NCBI GenBank assembly: GCA_015064695.1
Contig: SVRS01000017.1
Location: 1 to 43,807, forward strand
DNA from: Oscillospiraceae bacterium
GTDB taxonomy: Bacteria; Bacillota; Clostridia; Oscillospirales; CAG-272
Direction: 5' to 3'
DNA length: 43,807 nucleotides
Part shown: positions 14,009-22,015 of the stretch, in pieces
Position numbering within the stretch: the stretch's first letter is position 1
How the letters are laid out: every line of letters starts with the position of its first letter
Notes under the pieces: model-generated
What the model saw: only the letters and a program-made list of their open reading frames with translations
What the model was told of the DNA's origin: nothing
Database searches by the model: none
Made by a program: the position numbers and the translations under genes

Positions 14009-15532
14009 TTACATAAATCGAATGATCTGCTCATCATCCGCAGATAGGATCCGTTTCATAGCGATACGGTCGCGTACCTTCTTATGCACAACAGCGCGGA
14101 AGCCCAACAACTGAATGGTGATCAGCGGCGTCATCGCCACCATGGCGACAACACCGAAGGCATCCGCCATCACATTTGCCTCGCCCTGCAGGACACAGCA
14201 GGAGCCGACGGCCAAAGGCAAAATGAAGCCCGAGGTCAGGGGACCGCTGGCAACTCCGCCCGAATCGAACGCAATCGCGGTATAAATGCCGGGCACAAAA
14301 AAAGACAACCCCAGAGAAAGCAGATATCCGGGAATCACGTAGTACAGAATAGAAAAGTCAAATACAATTCGCAGCATGGAAAGAGCGATGGAAACACCTA
14401 CGCCCACCGAAAGCGCGATCATCATGGAGCGCTTGCTGACACTGCCATCGGTAATATCCTCTACCTGCTTATTCAACACATGCACCGCAGGCTCGGCCAA
14501 TACGACCACCATGCCGAGAAGGAATCCGCCACCGACCAAAAGGGCGGAATTATTCCCTGCCAATTCTACACCCAGCTTGTATCCAATCGGCATGAAGCCC
14601 ACGGATACGGCGGTAAGAAAGATCACCAAGCCGAAGAACGTATACAGGATGCCAACAGCAATCTGCATGAGCTTCTTTGAGGGAAGCTTGAGCAGGGTGA
14701 TCTGCAGCACCGTAAAGAAAACCACGATCAAACCGAGCGCGAGGCCCACTTCCTTCAAGGTATGCAAGATCTTCGTTACAAGTGCCATTCCGAGACCGCT
14801 TTCGATCGCGTAATCCGGGACATGGTACGTAATATCGCCTTCCACAGTCGTTCCCAGCAACAGGACGGAGAGAATCGGACCTACTGAGCACATAGCGATC
14901 AAACCGAAGGAGTTTTCACTAACGTCCTTACCGCCGATGGTTGCCGCTATACCGACACCGAGAGCCATAATGAACGGAACCGTGATCGGGCCCGTGGTCA
15001 CGCCGCCCGAATCAAACGCTAAGGGGAGAAAATTCCCGTTTCCGGTTGCAATGACGATGGCAGAAATAGCAAACAGAATCATGTAAAAATACAGGAGAAT
15101 AGAGGACAGCGGCTTATGAAACACCATTTTTATCACCGACAAGACCAGGAAAATACCAACACCTACGCCTACGGCTATAATCAAAACCGTTCCGTTGATG
15201 ACCTCGCTGACCTGGTTGGCCAGAACCGTCAGATCGGGCTCTGCTACTGTGATGAGCAATCCCATCAAAAAGCATACGGCAATAAGAAGAAGTATCTTTT
15301 TCGATTTGGTCAATCCCGCACCCATATGCTCGCCCATGGGAGACATAGCCATATCCGCACCCATACTGAACAGACCGATGCCCAGGATCAAAAACACAGA
15401 GGAAATCAGAAAAACGCCGATTTCCAATCCCGTAAAATGCACAAGGGGAGTCAAATTCAAGAGACATACGATCGCGGTGACGGGAAACACCGACAAGAAC
15501 GCCTCCTTGATCTTTTTCACCAGTTCTGTCAT
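14009..15532 (-). CDS. DUF1538 multi-pass membrane protein with internal duplication
   Basis: A 507-residue hydrophobic protein with about 12 membrane helices. It is made of two homologous halves. The halves share AFDSGGV(T/A)(T/S)GP (172-182 and 421-431), AEP followed by an NxQV/NKQV helix (97-108 and 346-357), a (N/D)(S/A)FG(L/V)(I/V)AM segment (208-214 and 458-464) and similar opening helices. This two-fold repeat is typical of transporters. DUF1538 proteins have no established substrate. Two PII-like genes follow in the same operon, a gene order like amtB-glnK, so the protein is probably a PII-gated transporter; that is inference. A promoter is at 15565-15593. The conserved acidic Glu98 and Asp174 and their repeats in the membrane region are candidates for ion or substrate binding. 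Confidence 0.82.
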   Translation of the reverse strand: MTELVKKIKEAFLSVFPVTAIVCLLNLTPLVHFTGLEIGVFLISSVFLILGIGLFSMGADMAMSPMGEHMGAGLTKSKKILLLIAVCFLMGLLITVAEPDLTVLANQVSEVINGTVLIIAVGVGVGIFLVLSVIKMVFHKPLSSILLYFYMILFAISAIVIATGNGNFLPLAFDSGGVTTGPITVPFIMALGVGIAATIGGKDVSENSFGLIAMCSVGPILSVLLLGTTVEGDITYHVPDYAIESGLGMALVTKILHTLKEVGLALGLIVVFFTVLQITLLKLPSKKLMQIAVGILYTFFGLVIFLTAVSVGFMPIGYKLGVELAGNNSALLVGGGFLLGMVVVLAEPAVHVLNKQVEDITDGSVSKRSMMIALSVGVGVSIALSMLRIVFDFSILYYVIPGYLLSLGLSFFVPGIYTAIAFDSGGVASGPLTSGFILPLAVGSCCVLQGEANVMADAFGVVAMVAMTPLITIQLLGFRAVVHKKVRDRIAMKRILSADDEQIIRFM

Positions 15533-15564
15533 TCCATACTCCAGTCTTAATTTTCTTCCTATTT

Positions 15565-15593
15565 ATTATACCATATATACTTTATACAGTCAA
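15565..15593 (-). promoter_or_regulatory. Promoter of the DUF1538/PII-like operon
   Basis: Minus strand TTGACT, 17 bases, TATAAT. Confidence 0.82.
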
Positions 15594-15668
15594 TTTACTT
15601 TTATGACAAATTTTATGATATATTTCAAAACAAATGGGTATTGTGTGCCAAATCTGTCGAATTCGGTA

Positions 15669-15697
15669 TTGACTTTCAACAAAAAACATGATATAAT
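15669..15697 (+). promoter_or_regulatory. Promoter of the lipid kinase gene
   Basis: TTGACT, 17 bases, TATAAT, about 35 bases before the ATG at 15735. Confidence 0.85.
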
Positions 15698-15734
15698 TTG
15701 TACAGAATTTATTTGATACAAGGAAGGAGACTCT

Positions 15735-16664
15735 ATGACTCAAGCGACTTCTCCCAAAGCATACTGCGTTCTGTATAATCCTCTTTCCTCCACCGGTACC
15801 GGAGAGCAAAAGGCCAACATACTGAAAACCATGTTGAAGAACAGCCGTGTAGAATTCAAAAGTCTTCTCGATATTCCTGACAAACGCGAGTTTCTGCAAA
15901 AGCTCGATCCCGATATCACACCGATCATAACGGGCGGCGACGGAACCCTGAGTCATTTCGTGAATCAGCTGGACGGCGAAAATCCCACGAGAGATATTTA
16001 CTACTATCCTTCCGGAACCGGGAATGATTTTCTGAACGATATCGGACGCTCCAAGGATACGGAGCCCTTTCTGCTGAATCCCTACATCATCAATCTGCCA
16101 AAGATTCATTTCAATGGCGAAACCTATACGTTTATCAACGGCGTAGGCTACGGCATTGACGGCTACGTTTGCGAGGAGGGAGACCGTGTTCGTAAAAAAA
16201 CCGGTAAGCCCATCAACTACACCGCCGCCGCTCTTAAGGGGCTTCTGTATGCGTACAAGCGTACGAAGGCCACCGTGACCGTAGACGGACAAACCTATAC
16301 GTTCAACAACGTATGGATGACCCCTACCATGCTGGGACGCTTCTTCGGCGGTGGCATGATGTGCGCTCCCGCTCAGGATCGTATGAATCCGGAGGGGACT
16401 GTTTCTCTCATGGTGATGCGATGTGCATCCAAGCTTCGCACGCTTCTTCTGTTCCCCTCAATTTTCAAGGGAAATCACATCAAGGCGACCAAGGTGGTCT
16501 CTATGTATAAAGGTCATCATATTCACGTTCGCTTTGACCGTCCCACCGCACTCCAAATCGACGGAGAGGTTTTCTCGGGGGTGAGCGAATATACGGTCAC
16601 GACCGCTTATGCGGAGCAAAATACAGCACAAGAAAAGAACGATTCGATCCCGGCAAGCATTTGA
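15735..16664 (+). CDS. Diacylglycerol kinase-type lipid kinase (YegS/DgkB family)
   Basis: A 309-residue cytoplasmic or membrane-associated protein of the DAG kinase catalytic family. It has the nucleotide-binding GGDGTLS near residue 67-73, YPSGTGNDF near 90-98 and NGVGYGIDG in the second domain, with C-terminal ALQIDGEVF, the usual family close. Members phosphorylate diacylglycerol or related lipids using ATP, recycling lipid in the membrane, or act on sphingoid-like substrates. The ATG at 15735 is preceded by AAGGAAGGAGA. It has its own promoter. The next gene starts 149 bases later without a clear terminator, so the carbohydrate cluster may be partly read through from here. Confidence 0.9.
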   Translation: MTQATSPKAYCVLYNPLSSTGTGEQKANILKTMLKNSRVEFKSLLDIPDKREFLQKLDPDITPIITGGDGTLSHFVNQLDGENPTRDIYYYPSGTGNDFLNDIGRSKDTEPFLLNPYIINLPKIHFNGETYTFINGVGYGIDGYVCEEGDRVRKKTGKPINYTAAALKGLLYAYKRTKATVTVDGQTYTFNNVWMTPTMLGRFFGGGMMCAPAQDRMNPEGTVSLMVMRCASKLRTLLLFPSIFKGNHIKATKVVSMYKGHHIHVRFDRPTALQIDGEVFSGVSEYTVTTAYAEQNTAQEKNDSIPASI

Positions 16665-16780
16665 TCAAGCTCACCGGCAAGAATACACGTTTGTGGTTTT
16701 CACCACCGAGCCGATGTCGATCATCCTTCGCAAAAACGATTTGTTATTGACAAATCCGCTCCAATTCCACAAGAAAGGAT

Positions 16781-16799
16781 TCTTTCGCAAAGCGAAAGA
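16781..16799 (+). promoter_or_regulatory. Small hairpin ahead of the GH-D gene
   Basis: A perfect 8-bp stem (TCTTTCGC with GCGAAAGA, loop AAA) lies 15 bases before the ATG at 16814. There is no T-run. It occupies the place of the ribosome binding site, which is otherwise weak, and could affect translation initiation. Nothing else is recognisable between 16665 and 16780. Confidence 0.35.
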
Positions 16800-16813
16800 T
16801 ATGGTCATAAATT

Positions 16814-18427
16814 ATGCGCATTCGACTTCCCGATCAAACCGCGATTGTCCTGGCCGACCACGAGGTGATGCTCAATCACGAGCTGACCTTCGAAGGAGGT
16901 TATATTCGATTCGAATCCGGTTGCGGCTTAAAGGTTCTGCTCAAAAGCGCCACTCACGGTGTTCGCTTTGTTCGGATGCATTGGGATATTTCTGTTCCCG
17001 ATGACGTAAAGGTGCTGGGAGATGCCTGGGAGCGTGGCTACGGAAATCTACACTGGAGTCGGCCTGATCCTTCCCGTAATATGCCTTGGTATATCGCTCT
17101 TTCCAACGGCTCCGACAGTAATACCGATTACGTCGGCCGCTACACACATTGCTTTGGTGTGGGCGTGTTGCCAAACTGCTTCGCTCTGTGGAATTGCGAT
17201 TCAGAGGGGATTACGCTGACTCTTGATCTCCGTTGCGGCGGTGCGCCCGTTATCCTGGGCGATCGATTGCTGGAATGCGCAACAGTATACATGGAGGAAT
17301 ACACCGATATGAGCGCTTTCCGAGCGTTGCAGAAGTTCTGCCACGTCATGTCGCCTGAGCCTTTGTTGGCAGATCATATCGTGTACGGCTCCAACAACTG
17401 GTACTATGCGTACGGCAAAAGCTCCTACGAGGAAATCATATCCGACACCAAGCTGGTTGCGGATCTCTGCAATGATACCATAACCTCTCCTTACATGGTG
17501 ATTGATGACGGTTGGCAGCCTCATAGCACAGACTCCCCCTGGGACAGAGGAAATGAAAAGTTTCCCGATATGGCTCGCCTGGCACAGGAAATGGCCGCGC
17601 TGGGTGTTCGCCCCGGCATTTGGGTGCGTTATCTCATCAATGGCGAGAGGGGGGAGCGATATGTAGAGGGCTTCCCTGAGGAGTGTTACAACCAAAGAAA
17701 GCCCAAGGTGCTTGACCCCTCCCATCCTCTGGTGTTGGACTATGTCCGCCAAACCACTGAGCGCCTCGTAGATTGGGGCTATACCCTCATCAAGCATGAC
17801 TTTTCCTGCTACGACCTGTTCGGCAAATGGGGGTTCAAGATGAGCCGATTCCCCGCCGATGACAGCGAGACGTGGAGCTTTTACGACAACACCAAAACCT
17901 CTGCCGAAATCATCAAAAACTTCCATACCACCGTACGCGAATCGGCCGGGGATGCAGTCATTCTGGGCTGTAACGTTATGGGTCATCTGTGCGCAGGAAT
18001 CCATCATTGCAATCGCACCGGTGATGACACGAGCGGCCGCGATTGGACACGTACCCTTAAAATGGGTGTCAACACACTGGCGTTCCGCCTGGTGCAAAAC
18101 AACGCATTCTTCGGTGCCGATGCGGATTGCGTGGGCATCCTTGGTCTGATCGATTGGAAATATAACCGTCAATGGCTGGATCTGCTGTCAAGAAGCGGCT
18201 CTCCCCTGTTCGTTTCCTGCAAGCCGGGTATACCTTCCCCCGCTGAGCTCGATGATCTCCGTCTCGCCTATGCCAAGGGTTCCCTGCAGGCCGACGAATT
18301 GATTCCCTTGGATTGGATGGAAAATCCATATCCTGCTCGCTATTTGATCAACGGTGAGGAGGTTCACTACGATTGGGGCGATGCAATCACGCAGCTTGTG
18401 GACTCCGAAACAGGACTTCCCTGCTGA
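16814..18427 (+). CDS. Clan GH-D glycoside hydrolase (alpha-galactosidase-like, GH36-type)
   Basis: A 537-residue protein with an N-terminal beta-rich domain (about 1-180) and a TIM barrel. The barrel carries YMVIDDGWQ (Asp231-Asp232-Gly-Trp), GIWVRYLI, the nucleophile context IKHDF (Asp329) and RTGDDTS (Asp404/405), which lines up with the acid/base loop of clan GH-D. Such enzymes release alpha-linked galactose or related sugars with retention. There is no signal peptide, so the substrate must be imported first. An in-frame TAA just upstream fixes the start at 16814 although the ribosome binding site is weak. It is the first gene of a closely spaced five-gene run ending at 23245. The exact family and specificity cannot be assigned from sequence alone. 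Confidence 0.75.
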   Translation: MRIRLPDQTAIVLADHEVMLNHELTFEGGYIRFESGCGLKVLLKSATHGVRFVRMHWDISVPDDVKVLGDAWERGYGNLHWSRPDPSRNMPWYIALSNGSDSNTDYVGRYTHCFGVGVLPNCFALWNCDSEGITLTLDLRCGGAPVILGDRLLECATVYMEEYTDMSAFRALQKFCHVMSPEPLLADHIVYGSNNWYYAYGKSSYEEIISDTKLVADLCNDTITSPYMVIDDGWQPHSTDSPWDRGNEKFPDMARLAQEMAALGVRPGIWVRYLINGERGERYVEGFPEECYNQRKPKVLDPSHPLVLDYVRQTTERLVDWGYTLIKHDFSCYDLFGKWGFKMSRFPADDSETWSFYDNTKTSAEIIKNFHTTVRESAGDAVILGCNVMGHLCAGIHHCNRTGDDTSGRDWTRTLKMGVNTLAFRLVQNNAFFGADADCVGILGLIDWKYNRQWLDLLSRSGSPLFVSCKPGIPSPAELDDLRLAYAKGSLQADELIPLDWMENPYPARYLINGEEVHYDWGDAITQLVDSETGLPC

Positions 18428-18458
18428 TTCTTCTTACAAGTAAAAGGAACAATGCAGT

Positions 18459-20381
18459 ATGAAAAAAAACACGAACAATCGATTTTTGATCGGCTCCTGG
18501 GTCTCCTTTTATCCCTTTGATACGGATAGCTATGAATTCCAATTGGACCAAATGAGCCGTGCGGGAATCAACTTTAATATTTTTCCCATGGTATTCGGCG
18601 AAAAAACAGACACGCCCGAAATCTGTGAATTCATCGAGCAGCAATACGCCGCCCGCGATATGCTTTACTTCATGAACGGAGGCTCGAACGATGACGAGCT
18701 TTGGCAAAAAGTCGTATCCTTCACTCAGAACAAGGAGCATTGCATCGGATACTATATCGGTGACGAGCCGAGCGGAATGGCAATCCCCGAAACAGGTCGT
18801 CGTGTCCGCGTTCTCCGCGAGGAGGACGTTGATCGGTATCCATTTGTGAATCTCCTCCCCAGCTATGCCGGAGAACACATATTGGGCGGGAGTTATTATG
18901 ACTACTGCTCACGATTCGTTCGTGAGGCCGGAGCGGAGAATATCGAATACCTGTCTCACGACTTCTATCCCTTCTGTATGAATAGGACCAATTTGGACTT
19001 TTTTGCGGATTTGGAGGTTATACGTCGCGTAGCATGGGAGAACGGACGCCTGCGAACCCATGCATTCCCTCAATCATCCGCTTGGAACGGGATGCGGATG
19101 CCCAACATTCACGAAATGCGTTGGAATGCGTATGCTTATCTGGCGTACGGCTTTAAGGCGTTGTCCTGGTTTAACCTGGTATGCCCCGGCAGCTCCGATA
19201 CCGAGGGAGAAGGCTTCCGGGACTCCATCATCTATCGGGACGGAACCATCCGAGACAAGCGTCTCTTCGAGGATTTCAGTCGATTGAACCAAGAACTGCG
19301 TACCGTAGGAGAAACCCTCATGAAGCTGAACACCGTCCATGCTTACCATACGACCGAGTGTATTGCAGGTGTGGAGATTCTCCCGCCGAATTGGCTCATT
19401 GCCCCCGTAAAGAACGGCGATTTCATCATCAGCCATATGGTTTCCTCCATGGGCGACGAGACCTACGTGATGATTTTCAATAAGGATTGGAGATCTCCCG
19501 TTACCGCCTCTTTCCGCATTATGGAGTACAGCGGAATTGAATCCGTGGAATACGTCAGCCCCTTTAACGGAAGCACATACCCGATTACGGTTCAAAACGG
19601 TGTATTTACCGAAACCTTTCGCCCCGGCGAAGGTAAGCTCTACAAGCTAAACGGTAAAATCTCCTATCGCGTTCTTCCCTTGAATTCCGAAAAATCCCGC
19701 GCAGATATCGATCTCTCCGCCACAAGTACTCTGGTCGGTTTTGACATTGTCTGCCCGATGCAGAATGATATAACAACCGTAACCGTCCGGATTTCTACCA
19801 ACAAGAAATTTACCGAGGATAAAACCACCGTCCATCAGTTTGATGCGTTTCCCGCAAACGGACGAATTCATTTTTCGCCCACCGTCGGAAAATATGCACG
19901 CATCACCTTTTCTACTGCATCCAATGCTTTCACTGATGGCTACGCAGAGATCCGCGTACGCTTTGCCGACGAACCCGATACGCAGGAGGAGCCGCTTGCA
20001 AAGACCTCCTTCTCCCCCATCGCCGGTATCAATTATTCGGATCTTGACGAAGCATTTGCCGTCGTAGAAGGGTTAATCGAATCGGAATATAGTCCCGAGA
20101 GCTGGCAGGCCGTTCAGAATTGCTACAAATCCGCCTTGACCATGAAGAATGCTCCTCACACGCAGGAGGACGTTACGGCGGCCTACTGGCAGTTATTGGA
20201 GCATATTCGAGAGCTGGAGCCTGTGCAATGGACACTCCCGCAATCCGAGCTCCCCTCTCAAGAAACGAACAGGCACGGCCTTCACGTAACCAAGGGCATT
20301 CTATCCGCCGCGGTCGTGACCGTGGCAGGGGCTGTCGCGGGTAGTATTGCAAGATTCTTCACTTCCCGCAAGAAAAAATAA
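18459..20381 (+). CDS. Glycoside hydrolase-like TIM-barrel protein with helical repeat and C-terminal membrane anchor
   Basis: A 640-residue protein. The N-terminal 320 residues look like a (beta/alpha)8 barrel: GYYIGDEPS puts Glu103 at the usual acid/base position (compare the NEP motif of clan GH-A), then NLLPSYAG, SHDFYPF, NIHEMRWNAYAYLAYG and LRTVGETLMKLN. A beta-sandwich region follows to about 530, then a helical FIVAR-like segment (about 543-600), and a C-terminal helix (about 613-632) ending SRKKK. There is no N-terminal signal peptide and no intact LPxTG motif, so it may be a tail-anchored cytoplasmic enzyme. The gene at 22016 encodes a shorter relative. The substrate is unknown. AAAAGGAAC precedes the ATG. 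Confidence 0.65.
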   Translation: MKKNTNNRFLIGSWVSFYPFDTDSYEFQLDQMSRAGINFNIFPMVFGEKTDTPEICEFIEQQYAARDMLYFMNGGSNDDELWQKVVSFTQNKEHCIGYYIGDEPSGMAIPETGRRVRVLREEDVDRYPFVNLLPSYAGEHILGGSYYDYCSRFVREAGAENIEYLSHDFYPFCMNRTNLDFFADLEVIRRVAWENGRLRTHAFPQSSAWNGMRMPNIHEMRWNAYAYLAYGFKALSWFNLVCPGSSDTEGEGFRDSIIYRDGTIRDKRLFEDFSRLNQELRTVGETLMKLNTVHAYHTTECIAGVEILPPNWLIAPVKNGDFIISHMVSSMGDETYVMIFNKDWRSPVTASFRIMEYSGIESVEYVSPFNGSTYPITVQNGVFTETFRPGEGKLYKLNGKISYRVLPLNSEKSRADIDLSATSTLVGFDIVCPMQNDITTVTVRISTNKKFTEDKTTVHQFDAFPANGRIHFSPTVGKYARITFSTASNAFTDGYAEIRVRFADEPDTQEEPLAKTSFSPIAGINYSDLDEAFAVVEGLIESEYSPESWQAVQNCYKSALTMKNAPHTQEDVTAAYWQLLEHIRELEPVQWTLPQSELPSQETNRHGLHVTKGILSAAVVTVAGAVAGSIARFFTSRKKK

Positions 20382-20428
20382 CGCAAATTGCAGTAGTAGC
20401 TTACGTTTCTTAAAAGGAGGTACCGCTT

Positions 20429-21217
20429 ATGAACGTAACGTTTCTCGGAACCGGTGCAGCAGACTGGAATATTAACGATTACACCCCCGAAAAATTTCAT
20501 CGCCGCTATTCCTCCGCATTGGTGAATGACGATCTTCTCATTGATCCGGGTCCCCATATTTTTCACTTTTGCAAGACCAATGGATCGCCGGATCTTTTGG
20601 ACGGAGTCCGCAACATCATCGTTACCCATTCTCACGGTGATCACTTTACTCCCGAAAGTGTAGTAAAGCTCTGCGCGGAAAAAAATTGTACTCTGTGGGG
20701 TGATAGTGCCTGCAAGCGCAAGCTGATTCGTCTGCTCGGCGAGGAGGAAGCCTCCAAGATCTGCTTTAAGGAATGTAAAATCGGCCAGGACTACGAGATC
20801 GGCGGCTATCAGGTTACCCCCTTGCGCAGTAACCATGCAACCGAGGACCCCGAAGAGAATACCCTCATCTATCTGATTGAAAAGGATGGCCGCATTCTGT
20901 TCTACGGTTGTGATTCCGCCTGGATCCCCACCACCGCTTGGAACGTCATCAAGGAGCGCCCCGTCAACGCCATGGTGCTGGAATTGACCTGCGGAGAGAC
21001 CGCCCGCAATGACTGGCGTATTTTCGAGCATAACACCATTGAAATGCTGGAGCTGATGCTGATCACCTTCCGCAAATACAACTTCTTTGCGGATGATGTT
21101 CGCTATTACGTATCCCATATGGCGCGAACTCTGCACACCGACCACGAGACGCTGGTGAAGACGCTGAAGCCCCTGGATGTGACCCCGGCTTACGACGGGT
21201 TTAAATTTGAAGTATAA
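20429..21217 (+). CDS. MBL-fold metallo-hydrolase
   Basis: A 262-residue metallo-beta-lactamase-fold protein. The metal motif THSHGDH is at His67, His69, Asp71 and His72, with later ligands His in RSNHATED, Asp in GCDSAW and His in VSHMART. The N-terminal FLGTGAADW and LLIDPGPH are typical of the PhnP/UlaG side of the family, which hydrolyses phosphodiester or lactone bonds. In a sugar-catabolic cluster a lactonase or cyclic-phosphodiesterase step is plausible but not shown. The ribosome binding site AAAAGGAGGT is among the strongest in the window. Spacing to neighbours is 47 and 26 bases, consistent with one operon. Confidence 0.82.
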   Translation: MNVTFLGTGAADWNINDYTPEKFHRRYSSALVNDDLLIDPGPHIFHFCKTNGSPDLLDGVRNIIVTHSHGDHFTPESVVKLCAEKNCTLWGDSACKRKLIRLLGEEEASKICFKECKIGQDYEIGGYQVTPLRSNHATEDPEENTLIYLIEKDGRILFYGCDSAWIPTTAWNVIKERPVNAMVLELTCGETARNDWRIFEHNTIEMLELMLITFRKYNFFADDVRYYVSHMARTLHTDHETLVKTLKPLDVTPAYDGFKFEV

Positions 21218-21243
21218 AAAAACAACAAAAGGAGAGATTACCC

Positions 21244-21987
21244 ATGTCTGATAAGAAATTGAACGTTGTCATTTGGAACGAATTCCGCCATGAGAGACAG
21301 GAAGAGGCCTGCCGCGCCATCTATCCGGACGGTATTCACGGTCTCATCAAGCAGTTTTTGGAGGCTGACGATGCGACGCTGAACGTACGCCTGGCCGCTT
21401 TGGACGACCCCGATCAGGGGCTTCCCGACGAGGTTCTGAACGAGACCGACGTCCTCTTCTGGTGGGGTCACCTGGCTCACGGAGAGGTAAACGATGCCCT
21501 GGTGGAGAAAATCCGCGAGCGGGTCTATCTGGGCAAGATGGGTCTTATCGTACTCCACTCCGGCCATCACTCCAAGGTATTCAAGGCAGTAGTTGGCACC
21601 AACGGCAACCTGTCCTGGGGCCGCGATCAAAACGAGATCATTTGGAATCTCCTCCCCGGTCACCCCATCACCGCCGGTATTCCCGACCACTTTGAGCTGT
21701 TCGAGGAGCTGTACTGCGAGCCCTTCTATGTCCCCCAGCCCGACGAGCTGGTATTCGGCGGCTGGTACGAGGACGGCTTCATCTTCCGCTCCGGTCTCTG
21801 CTACTACCGCGGCGCGGGCAAGGTGTTCTACTTCCAGCCCGGTCACGAGTTCTGCCGTTCCTTCTACAACCCCTATGTGCAGAGGGTCATCTGCAATGCG
21901 GTGAAGTGGGCGGCTCCCAACGAGATCGTTTATCCCATCGAGAACGGATGCCCTTGCGTGGATTACAAGCTCACTGACAAATTCTGA
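21244..21987 (+). CDS. ThuA-like (trehalose utilisation) domain protein
   Basis: A 247-residue protein of the ThuA class-I-glutamine-amidotransferase-like fold. Family features are the opening VVIWNEFRHE, the strand LFWWGHLAHGEV, GLIVLHSGHHSKVFK in the nucleophile-elbow position, HPITAGIPDHFEL and the late YFQPGHEFCRSFYNP. ThuA proteins accompany sugar-catabolic loci and have been linked to trehalose or keto-disaccharide metabolism. No catalytic cysteine is apparent at the amidotransferase elbow, so a classical glutaminase is unlikely. It is cytoplasmic. AAAAGGAGAG precedes the ATG and the two adjacent genes are within 30 bases. Confidence 0.85.
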   Translation: MSDKKLNVVIWNEFRHERQEEACRAIYPDGIHGLIKQFLEADDATLNVRLAALDDPDQGLPDEVLNETDVLFWWGHLAHGEVNDALVEKIRERVYLGKMGLIVLHSGHHSKVFKAVVGTNGNLSWGRDQNEIIWNLLPGHPITAGIPDHFELFEELYCEPFYVPQPDELVFGGWYEDGFIFRSGLCYYRGAGKVFYFQPGHEFCRSFYNPYVQRVICNAVKWAAPNEIVYPIENGCPCVDYKLTDKF

Positions 21988-22015
21988 TAACGCCTGACAG
22001 CAAAGGAGCTACGAT

